A stretch of 5,679 nucleotides of DNA. Origin: an uncultured Oscillospiraceae bacterium. Lineage in GTDB: Bacteria; Bacillota; Clostridia; Oscillospirales; Acutalibacteraceae. Below the pieces are notes generated by a model. The model was given only the letters and a program-made list of their open reading frames with translations, did not search any database and was not told the origin of the DNA. The translations under genes were made by a program, and so were the position numbers. Below, in pieces: positions 1 through 5,361 of the stretch (within the stretch, counting starts at the first letter, position 1; each line of letters begins with the position of its first letter). Location: contig CABSLJ010000158.1 of assembly GCA_902478455.1 (NCBI GenBank), forward strand, positions 1-5,679, in the 5' to 3' direction.

Positions 1-225
1 ACCCTGCACTGCGACGAGCAGCCCCTTGCGGAAATAGCGGCACACAAACTCCGCTGTGGAGCGCCATGCCACGATGTCGATAAAATCGGTCTGCCGGTCG
101 GCGCCCGATTTCACATAGGAGCGGTCCACCGCGAGGGTGAAGCTGGTGACGGGGATGTCGTTTGGCGTGTGACGAAGCTCCGGGTCGGCCGTCAGCCTTC
201 CCATGAGGACTACGTTGTTTAACAT
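1..225 (-). CDS. ssb: Single-stranded DNA-binding protein, 3' end outside the window
   Basis: The N-terminal 75 residues of a bacterial SSB are visible; the gene runs off the left edge of the window, which is a window cut and not a biological truncation. SSB coats single-stranded DNA in replication, repair and recombination and recruits partners through its C-terminal tail, which is not visible here. The protein opens MLNNVVLMGRLTADPELRHT, followed by the OB-fold strand VTSFTLAVDRSY (residues 26-37) and TDFIDIVAWRSTAEF (46-60), both typical of the family. The start ATG is supported by an AGGGAGG Shine-Dalgarno (234-240) with 8 nt spacing. The first A of that site is the last base of the rpsF stop codon, so the two genes are tightly coupled. 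The order rpsF-ssb is the conserved Firmicutes operon, with rpsR expected next beyond the edge. Identification is secure. Confidence 0.97.
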   Translation of the reverse strand, partial: MLNNVVLMGRLTADPELRHTPNDIPVTSFTLAVDRSYVKSGADRQTDFIDIVAWRSTAEFVCRYFRKGLLVAVQG

Positions 226-239
226 TCCAAAAACCTCCC

Positions 240-533
240 TTAGCTTTCCTTCTTGATGATGAGAGAACGAAGGACGCCGTCCGTGATCTTGTAGATACGG
301 TCGAGCTCCGCGGGGAACTCGGGTTCGCTGGTGAAGTTAAAAAGGACATAGTACCCTTCGGCTTCCTTGTTGATGAGATAGGCCAGCCTGCGCTTGCCCC
401 ACTCGTCAACGCCGTCGAGGGTCGCGTTGCTCTCGATAAGGTCCTTGAACTTCTGAACCATGGCTGCGATTCCTTCCTCGCCGAGCTTCATGGAAATGAC
501 GAGGACGGTCTCATAGGCATTCTTTACTGCCAT
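240..533 (-). CDS. rpsF: 30S ribosomal protein bS6
   Basis: A 97-residue ribosomal protein S6 of normal length. S6 binds the central domain of 16S rRNA in the small-subunit platform as a heterodimer with S18. The sequence shows the S6 pattern: the opening strand YETVLVISMKL (residues 7-17), a helix with an MVQKFKDLIES segment (25-35), the signature DEWGKRRLAYLINKEAEGYY (43-62), then LFNFTSEP and the C-terminal helix ending in SLIIKKES. The start is fixed by a very strong AAAGGAGGTG Shine-Dalgarno (541-550), 7 nt upstream of the ATG. The gene has its own near-consensus promoter and an 80-nt structured leader, and its TAA stop is merged with the ribosome binding site of ssb. In Firmicutes this operon is often autoregulated by the S6:S18 complex through the leader. 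Confidence 0.98.
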   Translation of the reverse strand: MAVKNAYETVLVISMKLGEEGIAAMVQKFKDLIESNATLDGVDEWGKRRLAYLINKEAEGYYVLFNFTSEPEFPAELDRIYKITDGVLRSLIIKKES

Positions 534-613
534 CTTGTTGCACCTCCTTTTGGACGTAAGGCCCCGGCGGAAGGCCGGAGCAAGGATTGTGTCACGCCGG
601 TAGGGCGTATAAC
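534..613 (-). promoter_or_regulatory. rpsF 5' leader with two hairpins, possible S6:S18 autoregulatory element
   Basis: The inferred transcript starts near 613 and leaves an 80-nt leader. Two hairpins are visible. The first pairs 604-608 with 594-598 (ACGCC/GGCGT, 5 bp) around a CUACC loop. The second pairs 574-581 with 561-568 (GCUCCGGC/GCCGGGGC, 8 bp including one U-G) around a CUUCC loop. Both loops end in CC followed by the G that opens the 3' strand, giving a CCG in each. An RNA motif bound by the S6:S18 complex is known in rpsF leaders and depends on a conserved CCG. Assigning this leader to that family is inference, because the known motif presents CCG in an internal bulge and I cannot fold or align it here. 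Confidence 0.45.
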
Positions 614-619
614 AGAATA

Positions 620-648
620 ATTATAGCAGGGCCATTCCCTTGCGTCAA
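620..648 (-). promoter_or_regulatory. Sigma-A promoter of the rpsF-ssb operon
   Basis: On the minus strand the -35 box is TTGACG (643-648) and the -10 box is a perfect TATAAT (620-625), separated by exactly 17 bp. The start point should fall near 613. Position and quality fit a strong housekeeping promoter for a ribosomal-protein operon. Confidence 0.9.
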
Positions 649-650
649 GC

Positions 651-678
651 AAAAAATTCCCGAGAAAGTCCGATTTTT
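651..678 (-). terminator. Weak, possibly bidirectional terminator after the 318-residue membrane protein gene
   Basis: An A-rich arm and a T-rich arm (652-657 with 673-678, AAAAAT/ATTTTT) flank a 15-nt loop. On the minus strand this gives a hairpin ending in a run of six T (651-656), 21-48 bases past the stop of the upstream gene and directly before the rpsF promoter. The stem has no GC clamp, so termination strength is doubtful. A second weak AT-rich inverted repeat (TTTTGA/TCAAAA) lies just before it, at about 674-693. Confidence 0.35.
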
Positions 679-698
679 GATGATGTATTCAAAATTGC

Positions 699-1655
699 TC
701 ACCCCTTCACCGGACCTTTCTCGGCTTTTTTCATCCTCTCCTGCAATATGTGGATTTCATGTTCAAAGACGGAGTTCTGAAATGGAAAGCGGGTTGTTCG
801 GCCGTTTTGGTCGGTAAAAATAAAATAATCGGCGTAAAAGGTGCGGCGCGCACTGCCGCGCGCTGTGCGGTAACGGACCATTCTATGTTCCACCCGGCAG
901 CTTTTGATATCGCAATAGGAATAATATCGCCCGTTTAACGGATGGGAGCGAAAAGAAAAGCCTGTAGTGCCAATGCGCACCTGAAAGTAAAAATAACGGA
1001 TGGACAGCCGGATCAGCAACGCAAGAAACGCAACCGCAATGCCGCCAAACCCAAAGGCGGCGGCGACGTATTTGTTTGGCTGCGGCTGGAGCTGATCAGC
1101 CGCCAGAACTGAAAAAAACACGGCCAGCGCCAGACAAATGATCATTGCGGCGAGTCCGTTGGTTTTACCGTCTATTGTATACTCCCTGCCGTCATCCTGT
1201 GGAACCCGCGAAGCTTCCCCGCCGGTTCTGCTGTTGACACAGTCCAGAAAGTAGCCGATTCCGTCCGATTCGCCCGGGAGAAACGGAAAGCGGAGCACTT
1301 GCCCGTCGATGGTCTCACAGGTGCAGAAATAGCCGGTTGTTCCGTTCGACTCCTTTCCTGCGCTTTCCCACGCTTTCAGAATTTCACTGTAACGGAAATA
1401 CCTGCCGTTGCCCGGCTGCGTCTGATGGTAAAAACCTCTCTCGCCGAATAAAACCTTTACAAATACAGCCCGGTAGATGCAACAGAGGATTAGAACAAAG
1501 GTCGCAGCCGTCAAGAACAGGGTGAAAAGAAACGCGCCGTTGTGGCTGCAATAGAGCCAGATGCTTAACCCGCCGAAAACAGCCAGCAGGACAAGCGCCG
1601 GAATCAACCCCACCGGTCTGCCGCCGACCTTGTATTTCCAACGATCTTCCTCCAT
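699..1655 (-). CDS. Internally duplicated four-helix membrane protein of unknown function
   Basis: I do not recognise this 318-residue protein as a named family. It has four likely membrane segments (about 15-34, 41-66, 167-186, 197-218) and two soluble blocks (about 70-142 and 226-308). It is a tandem duplication: Y8-x-V-x-G-G-R matches Y159-x-I-D-G-K before the first helix of each half; residues 71-92 (GF-x6-P-x-NGRY-x3-Y-x2-I) match 229-250; and GQVLRFPF (118-125) matches GRTTRFPF (285-292). Each unit is therefore helix pair plus a beta-rich domain of about 75 residues, which resembles bacterial PH-like (YdbT-type) membrane proteins in layout only. The ATG is supported by AAGGAG at 1665-1670, 9 nt upstream. 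It is preceded by an unusual structured region (1656-1806) and is not obviously co-transcribed with its neighbours. Base composition looks lower in GC than galU, which may mean accessory origin. Confidence 0.85.
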   Translation of the reverse strand: MEEDRWKYKVGGRPVGLIPALVLLAVFGGLSIWLYCSHNGAFLFTLFLTAATFVLILCCIYRAVFVKVLFGERGFYHQTQPGNGRYFRYSEILKAWESAGKESNGTTGYFCTCETIDGQVLRFPFLPGESDGIGYFLDCVNSRTGGEASRVPQDDGREYTIDGKTNGLAAMIICLALAVFFSVLAADQLQPQPNKYVAAAFGFGGIAVAFLALLIRLSIRYFYFQVRIGTTGFSFRSHPLNGRYYSYCDIKSCRVEHRMVRYRTARGSARRTFYADYFIFTDQNGRTTRFPFQNSVFEHEIHILQERMKKAEKGPVKG

Positions 1656-1722
1656 CGGAGATCACTCCTTTTTTCGGATTGGTTACAGAACGCGGGCGTC
1701 CTGCTTTGTGGGACGGACAAAA

Positions 1723-1803
1723 CAGACAAAGGATAGGCCCCCCGGAACGTTCCGGCTGAGCGGTCGCCCGCCCATCGAACGTGAAGAGGTCCTATCCTTT
1801 CTG
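1723..1803 (-). promoter_or_regulatory. Candidate structured leader RNA upstream of the duplicated membrane protein gene
   Basis: A perfect 10-bp inverted repeat, AAAGGATAGG (1728-1737) and CCTATCCTTT (1791-1800), extends outward by CAG/CTG (1723-1725 with 1801-1803, across a 2-nt bulge) and inward by two C-G pairs (1738-1739 with 1788-1789, across a 1-nt bulge). It encloses two hairpins: the palindrome CCGGAACGTTCCGG (1742-1755) and GCGG/CCGC (1760-1763 with 1768-1771). The result is a three-way junction rather than a simple terminator. Read on the minus strand it lies between the glycosylphosphotransferase stop and the next start, with P1 ending about 53 nt before the Shine-Dalgarno. I match it to no known riboswitch. 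It could instead be a complex terminator, a small RNA on either strand, or a small dispersed repeat. Confidence 0.5.
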
Positions 1804-1813
1804 AATCGAGCAG

Positions 1814-1841
1814 ATAACATATGTCCGCCGGACAGTTTCAG
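1814..1841 (-). promoter_or_regulatory. Weak candidate promoter for the leader at 1656-1806
   Basis: On the minus strand CTGAAA (1836-1841) and TGTTAT (1814-1819) match the sigma-A boxes at four of six positions each, with 16-bp spacing. Transcription would begin near 1806, three bases before the first paired base of the structured leader, which is the main reason to list it. The spacer holds a 13-bp palindrome, TGTCCGCCGGACA (1822-1834), that could be an operator. The match is poor enough that chance is a real possibility. Confidence 0.3.
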
Positions 1842-1863
1842 GGCCTGCGCAGCTCAAAAATTT

Positions 1864-3273
1864 CTAGAGATCGGATTCGGGCTGTGTCTCCGTGTCGCAG
1901 GGCTTGAATTCTATGGACTGCACCTTGTTGGAAAAGGCTTCGGTGCTGTCCTCCGATTTGAGGAAGACGAGCAGGGTTTGGAGAATCAACTTAACATCCA
2001 GCCAAATGCTGTAGTTTTCGATGTAGATGAGGTCGAGCACCAGCTTGTCCTTTGGCGAGGTGTTGTACTTGCCCGCGATCTGCGCCAGACCTGTGAGTCC
2101 CGCCTTGGCACGCAGACGGTATTCAAATTCGGGCAGTGCTTCCGTGTATCGGCTGACGTTTTCCAGCATTTCCGGCCGCGGGCCGACGATGCTCATGTCC
2201 CCCTTCAGGATATTGATCATTTGGGGAAGCTCGTCCACACGGAATTTTCTAAGCCATGCGCCGACCTTTGTAATACGGTCGTCGTTTTCGCTGACGGAAA
2301 CCTGAACGGCGTCCGGATCGTGAACGCGCATGGTGCGGAACTTATAGACCTTAAAGATTCGTCCCAGCTTGGTAGCGCGCTTTTGGGTGAAAAAGACCGG
2401 ACCATGATCCTCCAGCTTGATGGCCAGGGCGCACACCAGCATGACAGGACTTGCGAGCAGGAGCGCGAGGGCGGACATGACTAGGTCCATTGCGCGCTTG
2501 ATCAGCCGCTGTTCAAAGGTGAGGTCCTTGACCTGCGAGCAGATCATCGTCTTGTCGTCCAGCATGACGTTCTTTGCGCTCAGGGCGACAATGTCGCAAA
2601 GCTCAGGGCTGTAATAGATGTTTTTGTGGTTGTCATAGCAAAATTCCACCAGGGCGGTGCGCATGCCTACCGGTACATCGTACAGGAACACGGTCTTATT
2701 GCGCAGGATCGCCTCGTAGACCTTTTTGTCGCGGTAATCGACAACGTCGGCAATGCGGTATTGCAGCCGGTATTTTTTGATCTTTGGCGCCAACTGGTCG
2801 AGACTATCCTGAGAAGAGGTGATAATACAGCAGCTCTCGGGCGGATTCATTCGGAAATAGAGATAATTTCCGCCGTAAGCGAAGAGGACAATGACCAGAA
2901 GATGGATTAAGAGGGTAAGCAGCAGAAAAAGGGGCGAGGCAAACCGGAAATGCAGGTTGTTGCCCGGGTTGGTATTCATGATGCTCAGCTGGAAGTAGGT
3001 GACGAAATCGGTAATCACAGTCGCAAGCGTCAGATTGTGCACGATGGGACGGCTTTTCTGTTTGCCGATGGCGTAGCCTCCGTAAACCGATATCAGCGCC
3101 ACCTCCAGCACGGCGAAGGTAACCATAGTAACGGCAGCCGTTCTGGAAAGGCGAAGAATCTGTGGGTTTTCAATCGAAAATAACAGAAAGAATGTTGCAA
3201 ACAACACCGCAAATAATACTGCCTTCAGGAAGAATATGATTGTTTTTTCAAATTTCTTGATGGTTATTTTCAA
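1864..3273 (-). CDS. Polyprenyl glycosylphosphotransferase (exopolysaccharide-initiating sugar transferase)
   Basis: A 469-residue enzyme of the large polyisoprenyl-phosphate hexose-1-phosphate transferase family (WbaP/CpsE-like). It transfers a sugar-1-phosphate from a UDP-sugar to undecaprenyl phosphate at the inner membrane face, the first step in a polysaccharide repeat unit. Four N-terminal membrane segments (about 12-33, 46-68, 80-98, 113-140) precede a soluble middle domain (about 145-240) and the catalytic domain (about 253-442). The latter starts with a membrane or re-entrant helix (262-286) and shows KFRTM (311-315), the catalytic Asp-Glu in RVDELPQ (345-351), GPRPE (364-368) and TGLAQIAGKY (394-403). 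Length is normal. The start is TTG, chosen because GGAGGT (3280-3285) lies 6 nt upstream and no nearby ATG is in frame. Its promoter begins inside the end of galU. UDP-glucose or UDP-galactose is a plausible donor given that neighbour, but specificity cannot be read from the sequence. Confidence 0.95.
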   Translation of the reverse strand: MKITIKKFEKTIIFFLKAVLFAVLFATFFLLFSIENPQILRLSRTAAVTMVTFAVLEVALISVYGGYAIGKQKSRPIVHNLTLATVITDFVTYFQLSIMNTNPGNNLHFRFASPLFLLLTLLIHLLVIVLFAYGGNYLYFRMNPPESCCIITSSQDSLDQLAPKIKKYRLQYRIADVVDYRDKKVYEAILRNKTVFLYDVPVGMRTALVEFCYDNHKNIYYSPELCDIVALSAKNVMLDDKTMICSQVKDLTFEQRLIKRAMDLVMSALALLLASPVMLVCALAIKLEDHGPVFFTQKRATKLGRIFKVYKFRTMRVHDPDAVQVSVSENDDRITKVGAWLRKFRVDELPQMINILKGDMSIVGPRPEMLENVSRYTEALPEFEYRLRAKAGLTGLAQIAGKYNTSPKDKLVLDLIYIENYSIWLDVKLILQTLLVFLKSEDSTEAFSNKVQSIEFKPCDTETQPESDL

Positions 3274-3279
3274 ACGATG

Positions 3280-3285
3280 ACCTCC
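3280..3285 (-). promoter_or_regulatory. Shine-Dalgarno site that fixes a TTG start
   Basis: GGAGGT on the minus strand stands 6 nt before the TTG at 3271-3273 and supports this rare initiation codon for the glycosylphosphotransferase. The first residues after it (KITIKKFEK) form a typical basic cytosolic N-terminus before the first membrane helix. Confidence 0.8.
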
Positions 3286-3320
3286 AAGCGCAGGAATTTG
3301 TCTGGCTTACGGCTGCATAC

Positions 3321-3349
3321 ATTATACGCAATTGTAAAGCAGGTTTCAA
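3321..3349 (-). promoter_or_regulatory. Sigma-A promoter of the glycosylphosphotransferase gene, overlapping the galU stop
   Basis: On the minus strand TTGAAA (3344-3349) and a perfect TATAAT (3321-3326) are separated by exactly 17 bp. The galU stop codon TGA (3346-3348) lies within the -35 box. The start point should be near 3314, giving a leader of about 40 nt. I see no terminator between galU and this promoter, so read-through from the galU transcript would add to its output. Confidence 0.88.
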
Positions 3350-4230
3350 GTATCGGAGGACATGCCGGCGGCAACCAAATTCTTCAGATACGCTTTAAAA
3401 TCCTCTCCGATTTCCGGATGCTTCAGCCCCACCTCGACGCAGGCCTGCAGGATGCCGAGCTTGTTGCCCATATCATACCGCTTGCCGGTGAAATCGACGG
3501 CGACCATGCCGTCCCGGCGGGCGAGGGTGCACATGGCGTCGGTCAGCTGGATTTCGCCTCCGGCGCCGGGCGGGGTGCGGTCCAGAACGTCGAAAATCTC
3601 GGGGGGCAGCACGCAGCGGCCCAGGATGGAATACAGGGACATGATTTTGTCCGGCGCAGGCTTTTCAATCATGTCGGTGCAGCGGAAGAGATTGTCCCGG
3701 ATGGGGCTTACCTTCAGCGAGCTGTATTTTAAAATCGCTTCGGCGGAAACCTCCTTGACGCCCAGTACGCCGAGGCCGAATTCCTCATACGCGCGGCAGA
3801 GCTGGCCGCAGGCCGGGTCCTCTCCGAGGATGACATCGTCCCCATAGAGGACGGCGAAGGGCTCGTTGCCTACAAAGGAGCGGGCGCAGCCGACGGCGTG
3901 GCCGAGACCGCGGGTTTCCTTCTGGCGGACAAAATAGATGTTGGCAAGCTTCGAGATGTCCACCGCCTCGCGAAGCATGGCTTCCTTGCCGCCGCTTTGG
4001 AGGCGCTCCTCGAGCTCGGGGGCGCGGTCGAAGTGGTCCTCGATGAGTCCTTTGCCCCGGTTGGTGATGATGAGAATGTCTGTGATGCCGGCGCGGACGG
4101 CCTCCTCCACGATGTACTGGATGGCCGGCTTGTCCACGATGGGAAGCATCTCCTTGGGCATTGCTTTGGTCGCCGGGAGCACGCGGGTGCCAAGTCCCGC
4201 CGCTGGGATAACCGCTTTTGTTACTTTCAT
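3346..4230 (-). CDS. galU: UTP-glucose-1-phosphate uridylyltransferase
   Basis: A 294-residue GalU-type nucleotidyltransferase, of normal length. It converts UTP and glucose-1-phosphate to UDP-glucose and pyrophosphate in the cytosol, feeding envelope polysaccharide and glycolipid synthesis. The N-terminus holds the nucleotide-binding signature AAGLGTRVLPATKAMPKEML (10-29). Other family marks are GLGHAVG (108-114), GDD (130-132), IEKP (188-191), GRCVLPPEIFDVL (204-216), GGEIQLTDA (224-232) and DMGNKLGIL (253-261). The start at 4230 is preferred over far upstream in-frame codons (open to 4629), because those overlap the preceding gene, while AGGAG at 4239-4243 sits 8 nt before this ATG. It lies 23 nt after the RING/DUF2628 gene and is probably co-transcribed with it. 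A small variation is ETRGLGHAV where many homologues have EPLGLGHAV; the core motifs are intact. Confidence 0.97.
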   Translation of the reverse strand: MKVTKAVIPAAGLGTRVLPATKAMPKEMLPIVDKPAIQYIVEEAVRAGITDILIITNRGKGLIEDHFDRAPELEERLQSGGKEAMLREAVDISKLANIYFVRQKETRGLGHAVGCARSFVGNEPFAVLYGDDVILGEDPACGQLCRAYEEFGLGVLGVKEVSAEAILKYSSLKVSPIRDNLFRCTDMIEKPAPDKIMSLYSILGRCVLPPEIFDVLDRTPPGAGGEIQLTDAMCTLARRDGMVAVDFTGKRYDMGNKLGILQACVEVGLKHPEIGEDFKAYLKNLVAAGMSSDT

Positions 4231-4253
4231 GCTGTACACTCCTGCAAAGAATT

Positions 4254-5336
4254 TTAGAGGAACAAGGGCAGATAGGAGGCGATCATATAGCACACGATCA
4301 GGCACAGGCCCAACGGCACATTGCAGCCGCCCTCGTTTTTGAGCCGCTCGCCGTAGGAGGCCCCCTCGGTCGTATCTGCCTTGATGGCCTTGACCTTGGA
4401 GACACAGTGGGCGAGATACCACCTGTTGCCCTTGATGCCGCAAAGAATCATAATGACAAAGCGGGCGATGCCCAGCAGCGTGGGCAGGAAGAACAGGAGC
4501 AATTCCCCACCGGACAGGCCCGCCATCTGGTTTGCGATGGCGTTCATCTGCTCCGGCGTCATAAACAGGGTGTTGAGGGTGATGCCGCTTTGTTGGATCA
4601 TCTGTTCCATCAACGGATAGGTGTACCATTCGTTGATGCAGAAGGTGGCCAGATACATCAGTGCAATCAATCCGCCGATGAGGATGCCCAGCTTGTATTG
4701 CTTGCGGTAAAGCAGCCAGCCGCCGGAAAACAGAAAGGCGCAGAAATTGAAGCGGCTGGAGCCGCCGCGCTTGATTTTGGTAAAGACGGGCAGATAATAC
4801 TGGGTGTTGGTCTGCACCAGCTTGGCGATGTCTCCGGCGGGCACGTCGTCAATGGCGTCGGTCGGGCTGACGCCGCCCATGGGATCGTACATAAAGGGCA
4901 TGCCGCCCATCCCCATGGGACCCGGGAAGGGCATACCGCCGGGCGCGCCCGGTCCGGGACCACCCTGATAGGGCGCGCCGCCCTGGTAGGGATTCCCGTT
5001 CTGGTAAGGATTGTGCTGTGCGCCCGGCGTCACAAAGGGCTGGCCGCAGCGTTCGCAGAACAGGGCGTTCTTTCGGTTCATGTGCCGGCAGACGGGACAC
5101 ATTTTTTCTCTCGGATCGTCGCCTGCGCGTTCCCGGCCTCCGGCTGCGCCCGGGTTGGGCGCGGGAGCCTTCCAGGCATAGCCGGAGCCGTGCTTCTCCT
5201 GATGGATGCAATGCCCGGTTTCCCGGTAACACGCGCGATGGTGGGGTGTGCCGCATTCGGGGCAGACGACGACGTCGTCCTCCGGGACAAACTCCTTTTG
5301 GCACACGGGGCATCTGATGCCGGTGTAGTCAATCAT
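4254..5336 (-). CDS. RING-like zinc finger and zinc ribbon membrane protein with DUF2628-type domain
   Basis: A 360-residue protein of unknown function. An N-terminal RING-like module has C9-x2-C12, C25-x2-C28, H32-H33, C36 and H42-C43. A second zinc ribbon has C80-x2-C83 and C94-x2-C97. A Gly/Pro/Met-rich linker (about 104-157) carries three PYQ hexapeptides. The C-terminal part looks like DUF2628: the FNFCAFLFSGGWLLYRKQY segment (196-214), membrane helices at about 215-233, 278-300 and 339-358, and the GNRWYLAH motif (303-310). The zinc domains should be cytosolic. There is no evidence for ubiquitin-ligase activity; bacterial RING-like domains of this type are usually read as protein-binding modules. 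The ATG at 5336 is chosen because the zinc domain starts at once and AGAGAGGAAG lies upstream (GAGG 11 nt away). An in-frame ATG at 5432 would add 32 unremarkable residues. It probably shares a transcript with galU. Confidence 0.88.
   Translation of the reverse strand: MIDYTGIRCPVCQKEFVPEDDVVVCPECGTPHHRACYRETGHCIHQEKHGSGYAWKAPAPNPGAAGGRERAGDDPREKMCPVCRHMNRKNALFCERCGQPFVTPGAQHNPYQNGNPYQGGAPYQGGPGPGAPGGMPFPGPMGMGGMPFMYDPMGGVSPTDAIDDVPAGDIAKLVQTNTQYYLPVFTKIKRGGSSRFNFCAFLFSGGWLLYRKQYKLGILIGGLIALMYLATFCINEWYTYPLMEQMIQQSGITLNTLFMTPEQMNAIANQMAGLSGGELLLFFLPTLLGIARFVIMILCGIKGNRWYLAHCVSKVKAIKADTTEGASYGERLKNEGGCNVPLGLCLIVCYMIASYLPLFL
4959..5012 (-). repeat. Three 18-bp tandem units encoding a PYQ hexapeptide repeat
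   Basis: Three consecutive 18-bp units (4995-5012, 4977-4994, 4959-4976) encode NPYQNG, NPYQGG and APYQGG, residues 109-126 of the zinc finger/DUF2628 protein. The units differ at several bases, so this is a diverged repeat. It lies in the flexible linker between the zinc ribbons and the membrane domain. Confidence 0.85.
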
Positions 5337-5337
5337 G

Positions 5338-5361
5338 CTATGCGCTTCCTCTCTGAACCAT
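5338..5361 (-). other. Possible 7-codon upstream reading frame ending one base before the zinc finger protein start
   Basis: ATG at 5361 opens a frame encoding MVQRGSA and stops with TAG at 5338-5340, one base before the ATG at 5336. It contains the Shine-Dalgarno of the main gene. Its own ribosome site is poor (GAGG 15 nt upstream), so translation is doubtful; if translated, it could couple initiation at the main start. Confidence 0.2.

Noticed and set aside
1756..1782. TPP riboswitch-like words CTGAG and GAACGTGA on the plus strand
   Set aside because: The remaining conserved parts of the TPP aptamer are absent, the spacing does not fit, and no thiamine gene lies downstream on that strand.
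1723..1803. Simple intrinsic terminator of the glycosylphosphotransferase gene
   Set aside because: The arms are 53 nt apart and enclose two further hairpins, and the following sequence on the minus strand (GTCTGTTTTG) has only a broken T-run. Terminator function is not excluded but does not explain the branched structure.
1561..2484. Plus-strand open frame of about 307 codons
   Set aside because: It overlaps, on the opposite strand, the catalytic domain of the glycosylphosphotransferase, the intergenic structured region and the start of the next gene. It has no family motifs and no good ribosome site was seen.
3277..3847. Plus-strand open frames antisense to galU
   Set aside because: galU is conserved over the same bases. 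These frames have no recognisable domains and overlap each other in different phases.
4231..4629. N-terminal extension of galU to an in-frame codon at 4629
   Set aside because: It would overlap the end of the zinc finger gene by hundreds of bases and adds non-homologous sequence. The family N-terminus begins at the ATG at 4230, which has its own Shine-Dalgarno.
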